From an uncultured Collinsella sp. (GTDB taxonomy: Bacteria; Actinomycetota; Coriobacteriia; Coriobacteriales; Coriobacteriaceae): 11,392 nt of DNA. Below are positions 1 through 6,396 of the stretch, piece by piece. Under the pieces are notes generated by a model. The model saw only the letters and a program-made list of their open reading frames with translations. It did no database searches and was not told the origin of the DNA. The DNA lies in the NCBI GenBank assembly GCA_900542165.1, contig UQMM01000043.1, positions 1 through 11,392 of the forward strand, read 5' to 3'. A program made the translations under genes and the position numbers. Position 1 is the first letter of the stretch. The number at the start of each line of letters is the position of its first letter.

Positions 1-843
1 GTTCTCGAGCGCGGCGGGGGCGGATTCGCGGGGGAGCGAGCGGACGTCGGCATCCAGGCTGCGGCAGATCTGGCGCGAGTCGATGACGATGATCTTGCCG
101 GCGCGGCGTGCCTCGGCGTAACCGTCCAGGTGGATCTTGAACCAACTGTCCTCAAAGGCGGCGTTGTGCGCCATGTACGGGTACTTCTTCATAAGCTTGA
201 GCAGCTGCTTCTGCAGTTCCTTGTTCTCGCGGAACGGCTTTTTGCCGTCGATGTCGTCCCAGGTGATGTGGTGGATATTCGACAACGGCACATCCTCGCC
301 GCGGTAGATGTCGGGCAGACCGCAGTAGTGCGCCTCGGCGTCGTGCGGGACGGCGTCGCTGGTGAGCTCCATGATTTCCCAACCCACATTGATGATATAA
401 CCGCGCTCGGGTGCACGGCCGGTGGTCTCGATGTCGACACCGAGCACGGTGCCCTGGATGGGCTTGCGGGCGTAGGCCACGCCGAGCGCGTCGCGGTCGC
501 CGCGGATCTCGCGCATAACGGACGCGGCGGTGCGCTTTTGCATCTTGCCGATGGCGGCGCAGGTGTCGGCATCGGACAGGCCGCGCGAAAGCGTCGCGGG
601 CGTCACGTTGCGCAGGCGTGCCTCGCCAATCTGGTCGCACAGGTCGCGGTTGCGGTCGGCCAGGTCGCGCACGGTGGCAAAGTCGAAGCCGGGGTCGACC
701 TCGGCGGTAAAGTACTCGGTCTCGAGCACCTTGAGGGCCTCTTCGCCCTTCTGGCGCTCGGACTCCATGGCGCCGTGATCGCCATAGATAAACATGGGAA
801 TAAACGGCTGGCGCTCGTATTCGAGTGCTTGTGAAACGTTCAT
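1..843 (-). CDS. DnaQ-like DEDDh 3'-5' exonuclease, partial (C-terminus outside window)
   Basis: The first 281 residues are visible and the frame is still open at base 1. The start is the ATG whose complement ends at 843, with AAGGAG just upstream. The exonuclease domain begins near residue 132: GVDIETTG (136-142) is the ExoI motif with acidic residues D137 and E139, and MAHNAAFED (224-232) is the ExoII motif. At the ExoII acidic position there is E231 followed by D232 where DnaQ-type enzymes usually have a single Asp. The ExoIII motif (HxxxxD) should lie beyond the window. The first 130 residues form a charged, probably helical extension that I do not recognise and that is not part of the exonuclease fold. 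Family members remove nucleotides from 3' ends in DNA proofreading, repair or RNA processing; the substrate cannot be told from the sequence. The gene is divergent from the metal exporter. Confidence 0.85.
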   Translation of the reverse strand, partial: MNVSQALEYERQPFIPMFIYGDHGAMESERQKGEEALKVLETEYFTAEVDPGFDFATVRDLADRNRDLCDQIGEARLRNVTPATLSRGLSDADTCAAIGKMQKRTAASVMREIRGDRDALGVAYARKPIQGTVLGVDIETTGRAPERGYIINVGWEIMELTSDAVPHDAEAHYCGLPDIYRGEDVPLSNIHHITWDDIDGKKPFRENKELQKQLLKLMKKYPYMAHNAAFEDSWFKIHLDGYAEARRAGKIIVIDSRQICRSLDADVRSLPRESAPAALEN

Positions 844-925
844 ATAACTGCTCCTTGGATGGGCCGCGTCGTGCGGCTCAGGGTCATTAAGATGTGGCGA
901 GATGATAGTTTACCATGGGCAACTA

Positions 926-983
926 TTGGCATCGCGCCTAGGACAACTACAATACCCTAGTTGACCGCTAGGACTTTTACAAT
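926..983 (+). promoter_or_regulatory. Putative promoter and operator-like repeats of the metal exporter
   Basis: A sigma70-like promoter can be read as TTGGCA (926-931), a 16 bp spacer and TACAAT (948-953). Overlapping it is a direct repeat, CTAGGACAACTACAAT (938-953) and CTAGGACTTTTACAAT (968-983). The copies differ only at the three central bases and start exactly 30 bp apart, about three helical turns. Between them lies an inverted repeat, CCTAG-N7-CTAGG (956-972). The arrangement fits binding of a dimeric repressor or activator over the start site, plausibly metal-responsive given the downstream gene. No regulator gene is present in the window, so the partner is unknown. Confidence 0.4.
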
Positions 984-1015
984 GCTGCCGAAAGACACGA
1001 AAGGTTCCATCCGTC

Positions 1016-2104
1016 ATGGATTTGCTGATTGATATTCTGCTCGACGCCGGCAAGGACACGCTCTCGCTGGTACCGTTCTTATTGGTGACATATCTGGCCC
1101 TCGAGACCCTGGAGCACGTCGCGGGCGACAGCGTTAACGGCGCCATCAAGCGCGCCGGTGCCGCGGGCCCCGTGGTTGGCTCGTTGCTGGGCATGGTGCC
1201 GCAGTGCGGCTTTTCGGCAATGGCGGCCACGCTGTACGCCGGTCGTGTCGTGACCTTGGGCACGTTGGTGGCGGTGTTCCTTTCGACCTCCGATGAGATG
1301 CTGCCGCTGTTGCTCGCCGAGCAGGTGCCCGTGCAGACCATGGCGATGCTTTTGGCTTCGAAGGCACTGATCGCGCTGGTCACGGGCTTTATCGTGGACG
1401 CCGCCATTCGCGGCCTGCGTCGTAACGCTCGCGCGCATGCGGCGATTCGCCGTACCGTGCTGGGGGCCGCTGCTAATTCGGCTCATGTGAACTGCGCGCA
1501 CGACGACCACAGCGGCGGTGACATCATCGACGAGGTGGCCGAGGCGGGCGTGAGCGCCGACCACATCCACGAGCTGTGCGAGCGCGATCATTGCGGTTGC
1601 GATGAAGACGAGGACGAGTATGAACACGGACATGGCCACGATCACGGTCATGAGGGCGAGCATGAACACCATGATGGCCACGGTCACTCCCACTCCCACG
1701 AAGGGACGCCTGTCCTGTCGATCATCCGCAGCGCGATCTCGCACACCGTGCAGGTCTCGGTATTCATTTTTCTGGTGACGCTGGTCCTGGTCGCCGTGCT
1801 CGAGACCTTCGGCGAGTCCGCGATCGAGCAGTTCCTGCGCGGCAACGAGACGCTTGCGGTCCTGGGCTCGGCACTCGTCGGCCTGATTCCCAACTGCTCG
1901 GCCAGCGTCGTCATCACGCAACTGTACCTGGAAGGCGCGCTGCAGCTGGCCCCGATGCTCGCCGGCACGCTCATCTCTGCCGGTGTGGGCTACCTGGTGC
2001 TGTTCCGCACCAACCGTAGCGCCCGCGAAAACGTCCTGTTCCTGATCATGATGTACGTCATCGGTGCCGGCTGGGGCCTCATCCTCTCCGCCTTCGGCCT
2101 CTAA
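1016..2104 (+). CDS. Putative heavy-metal/arsenic efflux permease, ArsP_2 (DUF2899) type, with His-rich loop
   Basis: The protein has 362 residues and two hydrophobic halves (about 5-130 and 233-360) separated by a soluble loop. Each half carries a matching motif: GMVPQCGFSA (59-68) and GLIPNCSASV (289-298), both G-x-(V/I)-P-(Q/N)-C and both followed a few residues later by (T/Q)LY, as expected for a duplicated permease with a cysteine in each half. The loop contains Cys188, Cys193 and Cys195, an acidic run, and then 12 histidines within residues 204-228, a likely metal-binding segment. This layout matches the Pfam ArsP_2 family, described as putative 10-TM heavy-metal exporters; many are annotated as arsenic efflux or putative manganese transporters. 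The metal is not known, and the His/Asp-rich loop suggests a divalent cation rather than arsenite. The ATG at 1016 is preceded by GAAAGG about 12 bases upstream. The gene is monocistronic, ending at a strong terminator. Confidence 0.8.
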   Translation: MDLLIDILLDAGKDTLSLVPFLLVTYLALETLEHVAGDSVNGAIKRAGAAGPVVGSLLGMVPQCGFSAMAATLYAGRVVTLGTLVAVFLSTSDEMLPLLLAEQVPVQTMAMLLASKALIALVTGFIVDAAIRGLRRNARAHAAIRRTVLGAAANSAHVNCAHDDHSGGDIIDEVAEAGVSADHIHELCERDHCGCDEDEDEYEHGHGHDHGHEGEHEHHDGHGHSHSHEGTPVLSIIRSAISHTVQVSVFIFLVTLVLVAVLETFGESAIEQFLRGNETLAVLGSALVGLIPNCSASVVITQLYLEGALQLAPMLAGTLISAGVGYLVLFRTNRSARENVLFLIMMYVIGAGWGLILSAFGL

Positions 2105-2115
2105 GTGGGCCTAAC

Positions 2116-2190
2116 AAAACGGGCTTCAAAATAGCCATGCTCGGCGCCTGCACAATGCGGCGACGCATGGCATTTTGAAGCCCGTTTTTT
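2116..2190. terminator. Long bidirectional intrinsic terminator between convergent genes
   Basis: A 17-bp perfect outer stem (2116-2132 with 2172-2188) is extended by CCATGC (2135-2140) pairing with GCATGG (2165-2170), and a further small CGCC/GGCG stem sits inside. The plus-strand transcript ends in a run of six T (2185-2190), and the minus strand reads GTTTTGTT on the other side. It lies 11 bases after the metal exporter stop and faces the end of the yaiI-like gene (2274), so it can stop transcription from both directions. Confidence 0.85.
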
Positions 2191-2273
2191 GTTGAGCCAT
2201 GGATTTTGAGCGCTCATACCGCCCAAAGCAAAAAAAAGCAGATTTCCGGGCATGTCCCAAAAATCTACCTTGG

Positions 2274-2756
2274 TTAGCGCAGCAGCTCGGTGAGTTTGCG
2301 CTTAAAGCGAGCCCGGTCTTCGCTGGTAAATGCCGCCGGTCCGCGAGTGCGTCCCCCGGCGCGGCGTACCTTCTTTTCCTCGTGGCGAATAAACAGCTGC
2401 ATGTCGATAGTCGCCTTGTCGTACACGCGCCCGCGCACGCCGATGGCGGCGGCATCGCGCCCGAGCACCATGCTCGCCAAGCCAATGTCCTGCGTCACGA
2501 CCACGTCGCCCGCCTGCAGGCGTTCGACAATGGCAAAGTCGGCGCTGTCGGCGCCCACGCTCACATCGAGCGTCGTGACCCAAAATCCGCGTCGAGCGTG
2601 CTCAGCATCGCGCGGGTCGTCGCGGCGAATGTGCCGTTCTAGGTTTTGCGTGCTGTTGCCGGCGATAACAACGGCGACGCCCGCCCGCCGCGCGCAGTCA
2701 ATCGACTCGCGCGTGACCGGGCAGGCGTCTGCATCAATAAAGAGCGTTCGTGGCAT
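2274..2756 (-). CDS. yaiI: YaiI/YqxD family protein (DUF188, UPF0178)
   Basis: The 160-residue protein has the usual length and all hallmark motifs of this family: IDADACPV at 7-14, the acidic GADSADFAI at 68-76, TQDIGLA at 88-94 and GGRTRGP at 134-140. The conserved aspartates D8, D10, D70, D73 and D90 resemble the acidic cluster of PIN-like nucleases, and a nuclease-type fold is generally assumed, but the cellular function is not established. The ATG directly abuts the TAG stop of the upstream membrane protein gene (TAGATG on the minus strand). No strong Shine-Dalgarno sequence precedes it, so translation probably depends on coupling to the upstream frame. Confidence 0.9.
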   Translation of the reverse strand: MPRTLFIDADACPVTRESIDCARRAGVAVVIAGNSTQNLERHIRRDDPRDAEHARRGFWVTTLDVSVGADSADFAIVERLQAGDVVVTQDIGLASMVLGRDAAAIGVRGRVYDKATIDMQLFIRHEEKKVRRAGGRTRGPAAFTSEDRARFKRKLTELLR

Positions 2757-3359
2757 CTAGTGCACCAGTTTGCCAAATTGAATAGCACGAACAATCAGCG
2801 TTACGCCAAACACCAGCAGTGCGGCGCCGCTAAAGATGACGAGCATCTTGGCCGACCACAGCGGATAGATAAACACGAACATGCCGGCGATGATGGAGAG
2901 TGCGCCGCTCAGGATGGCGAGGGCGCGGTTGGACGAAAGCTCGGACTCCAGAATGGACATGACACCTTCGACAATCCAGCCAAAGCCGGCCACGATAACC
3001 ACCATCGTGGTGAGCGTCGCGGTCGAGAAGGCCTGGTTGCGCAGGATTATGGCGCCGCCCAAGATAATGAGTAGGTTGGAGATGATGCTCGTCACGCGCC
3101 AGCCGGTGGGCAGCAGCGGCTCAAAAATGGCAGTGAACAGCCTGATGGCAGCAGTGATTACAAAGTAAAAACCCAGGACAGTCGTCAAAAAGACGAGGGA
3201 CTTGGCGGGTGCAAAAAGCAGCGCGATACCAGCAATGAGCGCTAAGACGCCCGTGATGGCGTAAATCCAGCGCACGGCCTTGACGGCTTTGCCCGCCATG
3301 CTTTTCTCGTCAAATCCAAACTGGCTCGATTTTTGGTCATCGTTCTTAAAGATGCCCAT
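2757..3359 (-). CDS. DUF308/HdeD-family integral membrane protein
   Basis: The 200-residue protein has a polar N-terminus of about 28 residues followed by six hydrophobic segments (about 30-50, 55-79, 90-107, 113-135, 146-166 and 171-192), arranged as three pairs as in DUF308 proteins. HdeD of E. coli, the best known member, contributes to acid resistance at high cell density, but most homologues have no assigned role and I infer none here. The start has a good ribosome binding site, AAAGGAGA, about 6 bases before the ATG. It is the first gene of a two-gene unit with the YaiI-like gene, with zero spacing. Confidence 0.85.
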   Translation of the reverse strand: MGIFKNDDQKSSQFGFDEKSMAGKAVKAVRWIYAITGVLALIAGIALLFAPAKSLVFLTTVLGFYFVITAAIRLFTAIFEPLLPTGWRVTSIISNLLIILGGAIILRNQAFSTATLTTMVVIVAGFGWIVEGVMSILESELSSNRALAILSGALSIIAGMFVFIYPLWSAKMLVIFSGAALLVFGVTLIVRAIQFGKLVH

Positions 3360-3547
3360 AATGTCTCCTTTCCGTGCGGCGTAAGCCTTGATCGTTACAA
3401 CCAGTATCGCCTAAAGGCGCTGGCGTATGGGTCGGAGAGGGCGAAACGTAACCCAAAGGCCCCGAATTGTTTCCGTTGTTCCCCACGTTGCGATTTTCTA
3501 TTCAACAGGTGTAGAACATTGCAGCCCTGTTCGTTATTGCCTACGTT

Positions 3548-3566
3548 TTAGGTTAGATTTTCCTAA
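3548..3566. promoter_or_regulatory. AT-rich inverted repeat ahead of the nitroreductase gene
   Basis: TTAGG (3548-3552) and CCTAA (3562-3566) form an inverted repeat with a 9 bp centre in an unusually AT-rich part of the 235 bp divergent intergenic region (3360-3594). It lies about 30 bases ahead of the nitroreductase ATG, where an operator could sit. I see no convincing -35/-10 pair around it, so this remains a weak call. Confidence 0.2.
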
Positions 3567-3594
3567 GGACAATTGGCTTGTATTGGGGGTCCCT

Positions 3595-4266
3595 ATGAAC
3601 GAAGCAGTTCCCGAGGCGCCGTCGAGTGTCGAATCGATGGCAAAGCAAGGTTGCGAAAAGCTCGGTCTGGAAGCGTTTGATGCGCTGGTCCGTCGTGCCC
3701 GTACGTGCCGCCGCTTTGACGAGTCCATGCGCGTGCCGCGCGAGTTTTTGCTCGAGCTGGCGGAGCTGGCGCACCTGACTCCCTGTGGTGCCAATGCTCA
3801 GCGTCTTCGTTTTCATGTGGTGAGCGGTGCCGAGGATTGCGCGCGTGTATTTGATGAGCTTGCATGGGCTGGCGCGCTTAAGGATTGGCCGGGTCCTGCC
3901 GAGGGCGAGCGTCCGACCGGCTACATCGCGATTTTGGCCGAGTGCGCCGTTCCGGGCAAGCCTGCCGCTCCCATTACCGAGGTCGACACGGGCATTGCCG
4001 CGCAGACGATGATGCTCGCCGCCCGCAGCGCCACGCCCGAGGTGGCAGCCTGCATGTTCAAGGCCTTTACGCCCCGCGCGATCGATGCCATGGGGCTCGA
4101 TAACGACAAGTATGAGCTCAAGCTGATCATGGCGTTTGGCGTTCCGGCCGAGACTCAGGTGGTCGATGCGATCGATTCCAACCCCGACGGCTCAATTAAT
4201 TACTGGCGTGACGAGGCGCAGGTGCACCACGTGCCCAAGCGTCCGCTTGCCGACGTGCTGGTGTAG
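3595..4266 (+). CDS. Nitroreductase-family FMN-dependent oxidoreductase
   Basis: From the ATG at 3595 the protein has 223 residues. The frame is open back to 3427, but that upstream part reads as non-coding AT-rich sequence, and GGGGG at 3585-3589 is correctly placed as a ribosome binding site for 3595. Family features are RRARTCRRF (33-41), the basic FMN phosphate-contacting segment; PCGANAQRLRFHVV (63-76), equivalent to the usual P-S-x-x-N-x-Q-P-W-x-F stretch; the helix VDTGIAAQTMMLAA (130-143); and the C-terminal FGVPAE (181-186), equivalent to the common G-x-P-A-E. Such enzymes use FMN and NAD(P)H to reduce nitro groups, quinones or related compounds. The real substrate is not predictable. 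The gene stands alone, with the REP-like palindrome and phosphatase pair downstream. Confidence 0.82.
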   Translation: MNEAVPEAPSSVESMAKQGCEKLGLEAFDALVRRARTCRRFDESMRVPREFLLELAELAHLTPCGANAQRLRFHVVSGAEDCARVFDELAWAGALKDWPGPAEGERPTGYIAILAECAVPGKPAAPITEVDTGIAAQTMMLAARSATPEVAACMFKAFTPRAIDAMGLDNDKYELKLIMAFGVPAETQVVDAIDSNPDGSINYWRDEAQVHHVPKRPLADVLV

Positions 4267-4298
4267 CTGAGCGTCGCCGCGGTGTGATCCGGCGGTGA

Positions 4299-4333
4299 AC
4301 CACCACAAAGGTACCTGTCCCCTTTGTGGTGGT
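4299..4333. repeat. REP-like palindrome (RAYT-associated type core)
   Basis: ACCACCACAAAGG (4299-4311) and CCTTTGTGGTGGT (4321-4333) are perfect 13-bp inverted arms around a 9-base loop, TACCTGTCC. Read on the minus strand the centre is GGGGACAGGTACC, a core typical of the dispersed REP palindromes mobilised by REP-associated tyrosine transposases (RAYTs). No transposase gene is nearby, as expected for a non-autonomous copy. The element ends 4 bases before the Shine-Dalgarno sequence of the next gene and lacks a following T-run, so it is not an ordinary terminator. The REP assignment is from memory of the core motif. Confidence 0.6.
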
Positions 4334-4348
4334 ACGAGAGGAGGACAT

Positions 4349-4891
4349 GTGGCCGATCTGTATTTGGTGCGGCATGGGCAGACTGAGCTCAATGTGCAGA
4401 GCATTTTGCAGGGCTGGCACGATTCGCCGCTTACGGCGCGCGGGCGTCAGCAGGCGCTGGCGACGCGCGCGGCGTTTGAGGCGCGCGGCGTGGCCTTTGA
4501 TCATGTGTATTCCTCGCCGTTGGGCCGGGCGCGGCATACGGCCGAGCTTATCGTTGGCGAGGGCCGTTCTATTGAGCTGGTCGATGACCTGCGTGAGTGG
4601 CATTTTGGCTCGTTGGAGGGCACATCAAATCGCGAGATGCCGCCGCAGCCCTGGGGCGATTATCCGGTGGCCTTTGGCGGTGAGTCGGAAGCGCAGCTCC
4701 GGGCGCGTATGGTCGCGGCGCTGTCCCGCATCATGGCCAGGCCGCAGCACGACTGCGTGCTGGCGGTTTCCCACGGCTCAGCCTGCCAGGAGTTTCTTGA
4801 GTATGTGACTGGCGAGGGGGAGCTACCCGACAACGGCGCCGTGCTTCATTTTGGCTATTGCGACGGGGCGTTTTCGCTCCTTGATTGGTGA
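4349..4891 (+). CDS. Histidine phosphatase superfamily protein (phosphoglycerate mutase-like), first of a tandem pair
   Basis: The start chosen is GTG at 4349, preceded by GAGGAGG (4338-4344), giving 180 residues beginning MADLYLVRHG. The frame extends upstream to 4295, but those codons lie in the REP palindrome. Catalytic features are the phospho-accepting H9 in VRHGQTELN (7-15), a phosphate-binding Arg in SSPLGRARHTAE (55-66), the acid E83 in LREWHFGSLEG (81-91), and H142 in VLAVSHGSA (137-145). The family transfers or removes phosphate through a phosphohistidine, and its members include phosphoglycerate mutase, CobC and the metal-independent phosphoserine phosphatases. H85 lies in the region where such a phosphoserine phosphatase is reported to have a substrate-contacting His, so phosphoserine is one possible substrate. 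It probably forms an operon with the next, paralogous gene. Confidence 0.88.
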   Translation: MADLYLVRHGQTELNVQSILQGWHDSPLTARGRQQALATRAAFEARGVAFDHVYSSPLGRARHTAELIVGEGRSIELVDDLREWHFGSLEGTSNREMPPQPWGDYPVAFGGESEAQLRARMVAALSRIMARPQHDCVLAVSHGSACQEFLEYVTGEGELPDNGAVLHFGYCDGAFSLLDW

Positions 4892-4908
4892 CGAACGAAA
4901 GGACCCCT

Positions 4909-5544
4909 ATGAATAAAGATCTGTATCTGGTCCGTCATGGACAGACGATATTCAACCTCAAGCGTATCATTCAGGGGTGGAGTGACTCGCCGCTTACGCA
5001 GTTGGGCTGCGACCAGGCGGCGCGCGCCGGCATGTTTTTACGTGCGCGCGGCATTGAGCCCGATCATGCCTACACCTCCACACTTCATCGCACCGAGCAG
5101 ACTATCGCCAACTTGTGGCCGGGCTTGGCGTACGAGCGCCTGGACGGCCTGCGTGAGTGGTTCTTTGGTGACTTTGAGGCCGAGCGCGTGATGCTCATGC
5201 CCGAGCGCCCGTGGCGCGACTTCTATCGCCAGTTTGGCGGCGAGGGCCAGATGCAGGTGCGCGACCGCATGGTGGCGACGCTGACCGAGCTTATGCAGCG
5301 TCCGGACCATACGTGCGTGCTCGCGGTAAGCCATGGCTCGGCCATCAAGGAGTTCATGGACCACGTGAGGGGTGCGGCGGCCGACGAGCGCGATCGCGTG
5401 CCGGGCAACTGCTCAGTGCTGCATTTTGCGTTTGACGACGATGCCGGTACGTTTGAGCTGATTGAGATTTTTACGCAGGAGGATTACGCACGCGAGCTGG
5501 GGCTAGAGCCGCTCGTGGCTGCCGCGGGTCCGCAGCGCGGATAG
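4909..5544 (+). CDS. Histidine phosphatase superfamily protein (phosphoglycerate mutase-like), second of a tandem pair
   Basis: The ATG at 4909 has AAAGGA (4898-4903) in front and gives 211 residues; the frame could extend to 4885, but that would overlap the previous gene. It is clearly paralogous to its neighbour: both have LYLVRHGQT near the N-terminus, QGW-x-DSPLT near residue 25, LREW at 81-84, and AVSHGSA at the same residues (139-145). Catalytic residues are R9 and H10, R61 in TSTLHRTEQT (56-65), E83 and H142. Differences are F85 where the first copy has H85, GDFEAE in place of GSLEGT at 87-92, and an added C-terminal tail of about 25 residues containing FTQEDYARELGLE (188-200). The pair may be a duplication with diverged specificity or a heterodimer. 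It ends before the long palindrome at 5578-5644. Confidence 0.88.
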   Translation: MNKDLYLVRHGQTIFNLKRIIQGWSDSPLTQLGCDQAARAGMFLRARGIEPDHAYTSTLHRTEQTIANLWPGLAYERLDGLREWFFGDFEAERVMLMPERPWRDFYRQFGGEGQMQVRDRMVATLTELMQRPDHTCVLAVSHGSAIKEFMDHVRGAAADERDRVPGNCSVLHFAFDDDAGTFELIEIFTQEDYARELGLEPLVAAAGPQRG

Positions 5545-5577
5545 CGCGGACGCAGCGATGCGGATCGCCGACATAAT

Positions 5578-5644
5578 TGCTCAACAAGCAAGGGGCGGGG
5601 ATGCATGCGTAGGCATTGCATCCCCGCCCCTTGCTTGTTGAGCA
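5578..5644. terminator. Perfect 28-bp palindrome between convergent genes, probable bidirectional terminator
   Basis: Bases 5578-5605 and 5617-5644 are perfectly complementary inverted arms (28 bp) around an 11-base centre. In the centre TGC (5606-5608) can pair with GCA (5613-5615), leaving a four-base GTAG loop and one bulge. The inner stem is very G+C-rich (GGGGCGGGG) and the outer part is mixed. It lies between the second phosphatase (stop at 5544) and the DUF1015-like gene (stop at 5677), facing each other. Neither side is followed by a clear T-run, so termination by this structure alone is inferred. Confidence 0.7.
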
Positions 5645-5676
5645 GCCGAGTATTTGTGCCGAGCGTTTAAGCCTGG

Positions 5677-6357
5677 CTAGAACCACCGTGCAATCTGGTG
5701 GGTGAGCAGGCCCGTTGGAACCTGCGGTGCGGCGCCTGCGACCTGCGCGGCGGGGAATAGCGCGGCAATGGCGAAGTTGAACGGCTCTTTGCCCGTGTAG
5801 GTGCCGGCTGCGCGGGCATCGTCGGCCAGGAGCTGTGCCGCACCTGCCAGCGCGGCGGCGTAGGCGGCATCAGCCGGCGTCGGTTCCGGCGCCTGGTCGA
5901 GCATGGCACGGATGGCGCCGACGGCGTCCTCGCGCTTGACCTCCCACACGCGGTGCGTAATGCCCGCAGGATCGGTGACGGCGTAGAGCGAGGCGCCCTC
6001 TTTGGCAGCGCTCAGGATGATGTCCATGACGGGCGACGCCTCGTAGGCGAGCGACACGGGCCGCGGCTGCACCTTGAGCTCGGCGATCGCGCGGGCGGCT
6101 GTGGCCGCATCTGCGAAGGCTACGTCGTCGCCCGCCAGCACACCGATCGGGCAAATCGCCACGACACCCGTCACGCGTCCCGGCTCGCCCGAGCATTCGT
6201 ACACGTAATACGCCGCACCTGGGTCCTTAAGCATCAGGCCATCGGCAATGGCTCCGCGCAGGGCATCGTTGCCGCTCAGAATGCTGCCCATTGCAGGCAG
6301 CGCTTCGAGCACGCGGTCCTGAGCCGGGCGGATGCAGGGAAACGGAAGAGCTTTCAT
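5677..6357 (-). CDS. Shortened DUF1015-family protein lacking the signature histidines
   Basis: The protein has 226 residues, about half the usual length of DUF1015 proteins (around 400). Recognisable segments appear in the right order: ALPFPCIRPAQDRVLEALPA (3-22), corresponding to the N-terminal F-R-x-I-R-P block; DGLMLKDPGAAYYVYE (39-54) and RVTGVVAI (61-68), like the common D-G-x-x-x-x-x-x-P-x-x-Y-x-Y and the T-G-x-x-G strand; AGITHRVWEV (131-140), like G-x-x-H-R-x-W; and EPFNFAIAALFP (191-202), like E-F-N-F-F-L-x-x-L-F-P. The family's most conserved motif, ADGHHR, is replaced by PADAAY (161-166), and roughly 50 residues are missing after the N-terminal block. It may be a degenerate or repurposed member. 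AGGA lies 8 bases before the ATG. It sits 39 bp behind the M20 peptidase gene and is probably co-transcribed with it. Confidence 0.65.
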   Translation of the reverse strand: MKALPFPCIRPAQDRVLEALPAMGSILSGNDALRGAIADGLMLKDPGAAYYVYECSGEPGRVTGVVAICPIGVLAGDDVAFADAATAARAIAELKVQPRPVSLAYEASPVMDIILSAAKEGASLYAVTDPAGITHRVWEVKREDAVGAIRAMLDQAPEPTPADAAYAAALAGAAQLLADDARAAGTYTGKEPFNFAIAALFPAAQVAGAAPQVPTGLLTHQIARWF

Positions 6358-6396
6358 GGACGGTCCTAACGCGCGAGTCGGTTTGTTCGCGGCTTA

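Noticed and set aside
130..834. 234-codon plus-strand frame at the left end
   Set aside because: It is antisense to the DEDDh exonuclease, whose motifs are clear on the minus strand.
961..983. TTGACC (961-966) with TACAAT (978-983) as the exporter promoter
   Set aside because: The spacer is only 11 bp, too short for sigma70; the pair at 926-953 is better spaced.
1619..1700. Short tandem repeats suggestive of a repeat array
   Set aside because: The CAC/CAT-rich stretch encodes the His-rich loop of the exporter and has no regular spacer, so it is not a CRISPR or a satellite.
1079..1921. 280-codon minus-strand frame across the metal exporter
   Set aside because: Shadow of the exporter gene; its valine run is simply the complement of the His-rich codons.
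3427..3594. Longer N-terminus for the nitroreductase
   Set aside because: The added residues have unusual codon use, there is no suitable ribosome binding site, and the segment overlaps the AT-rich promoter region.
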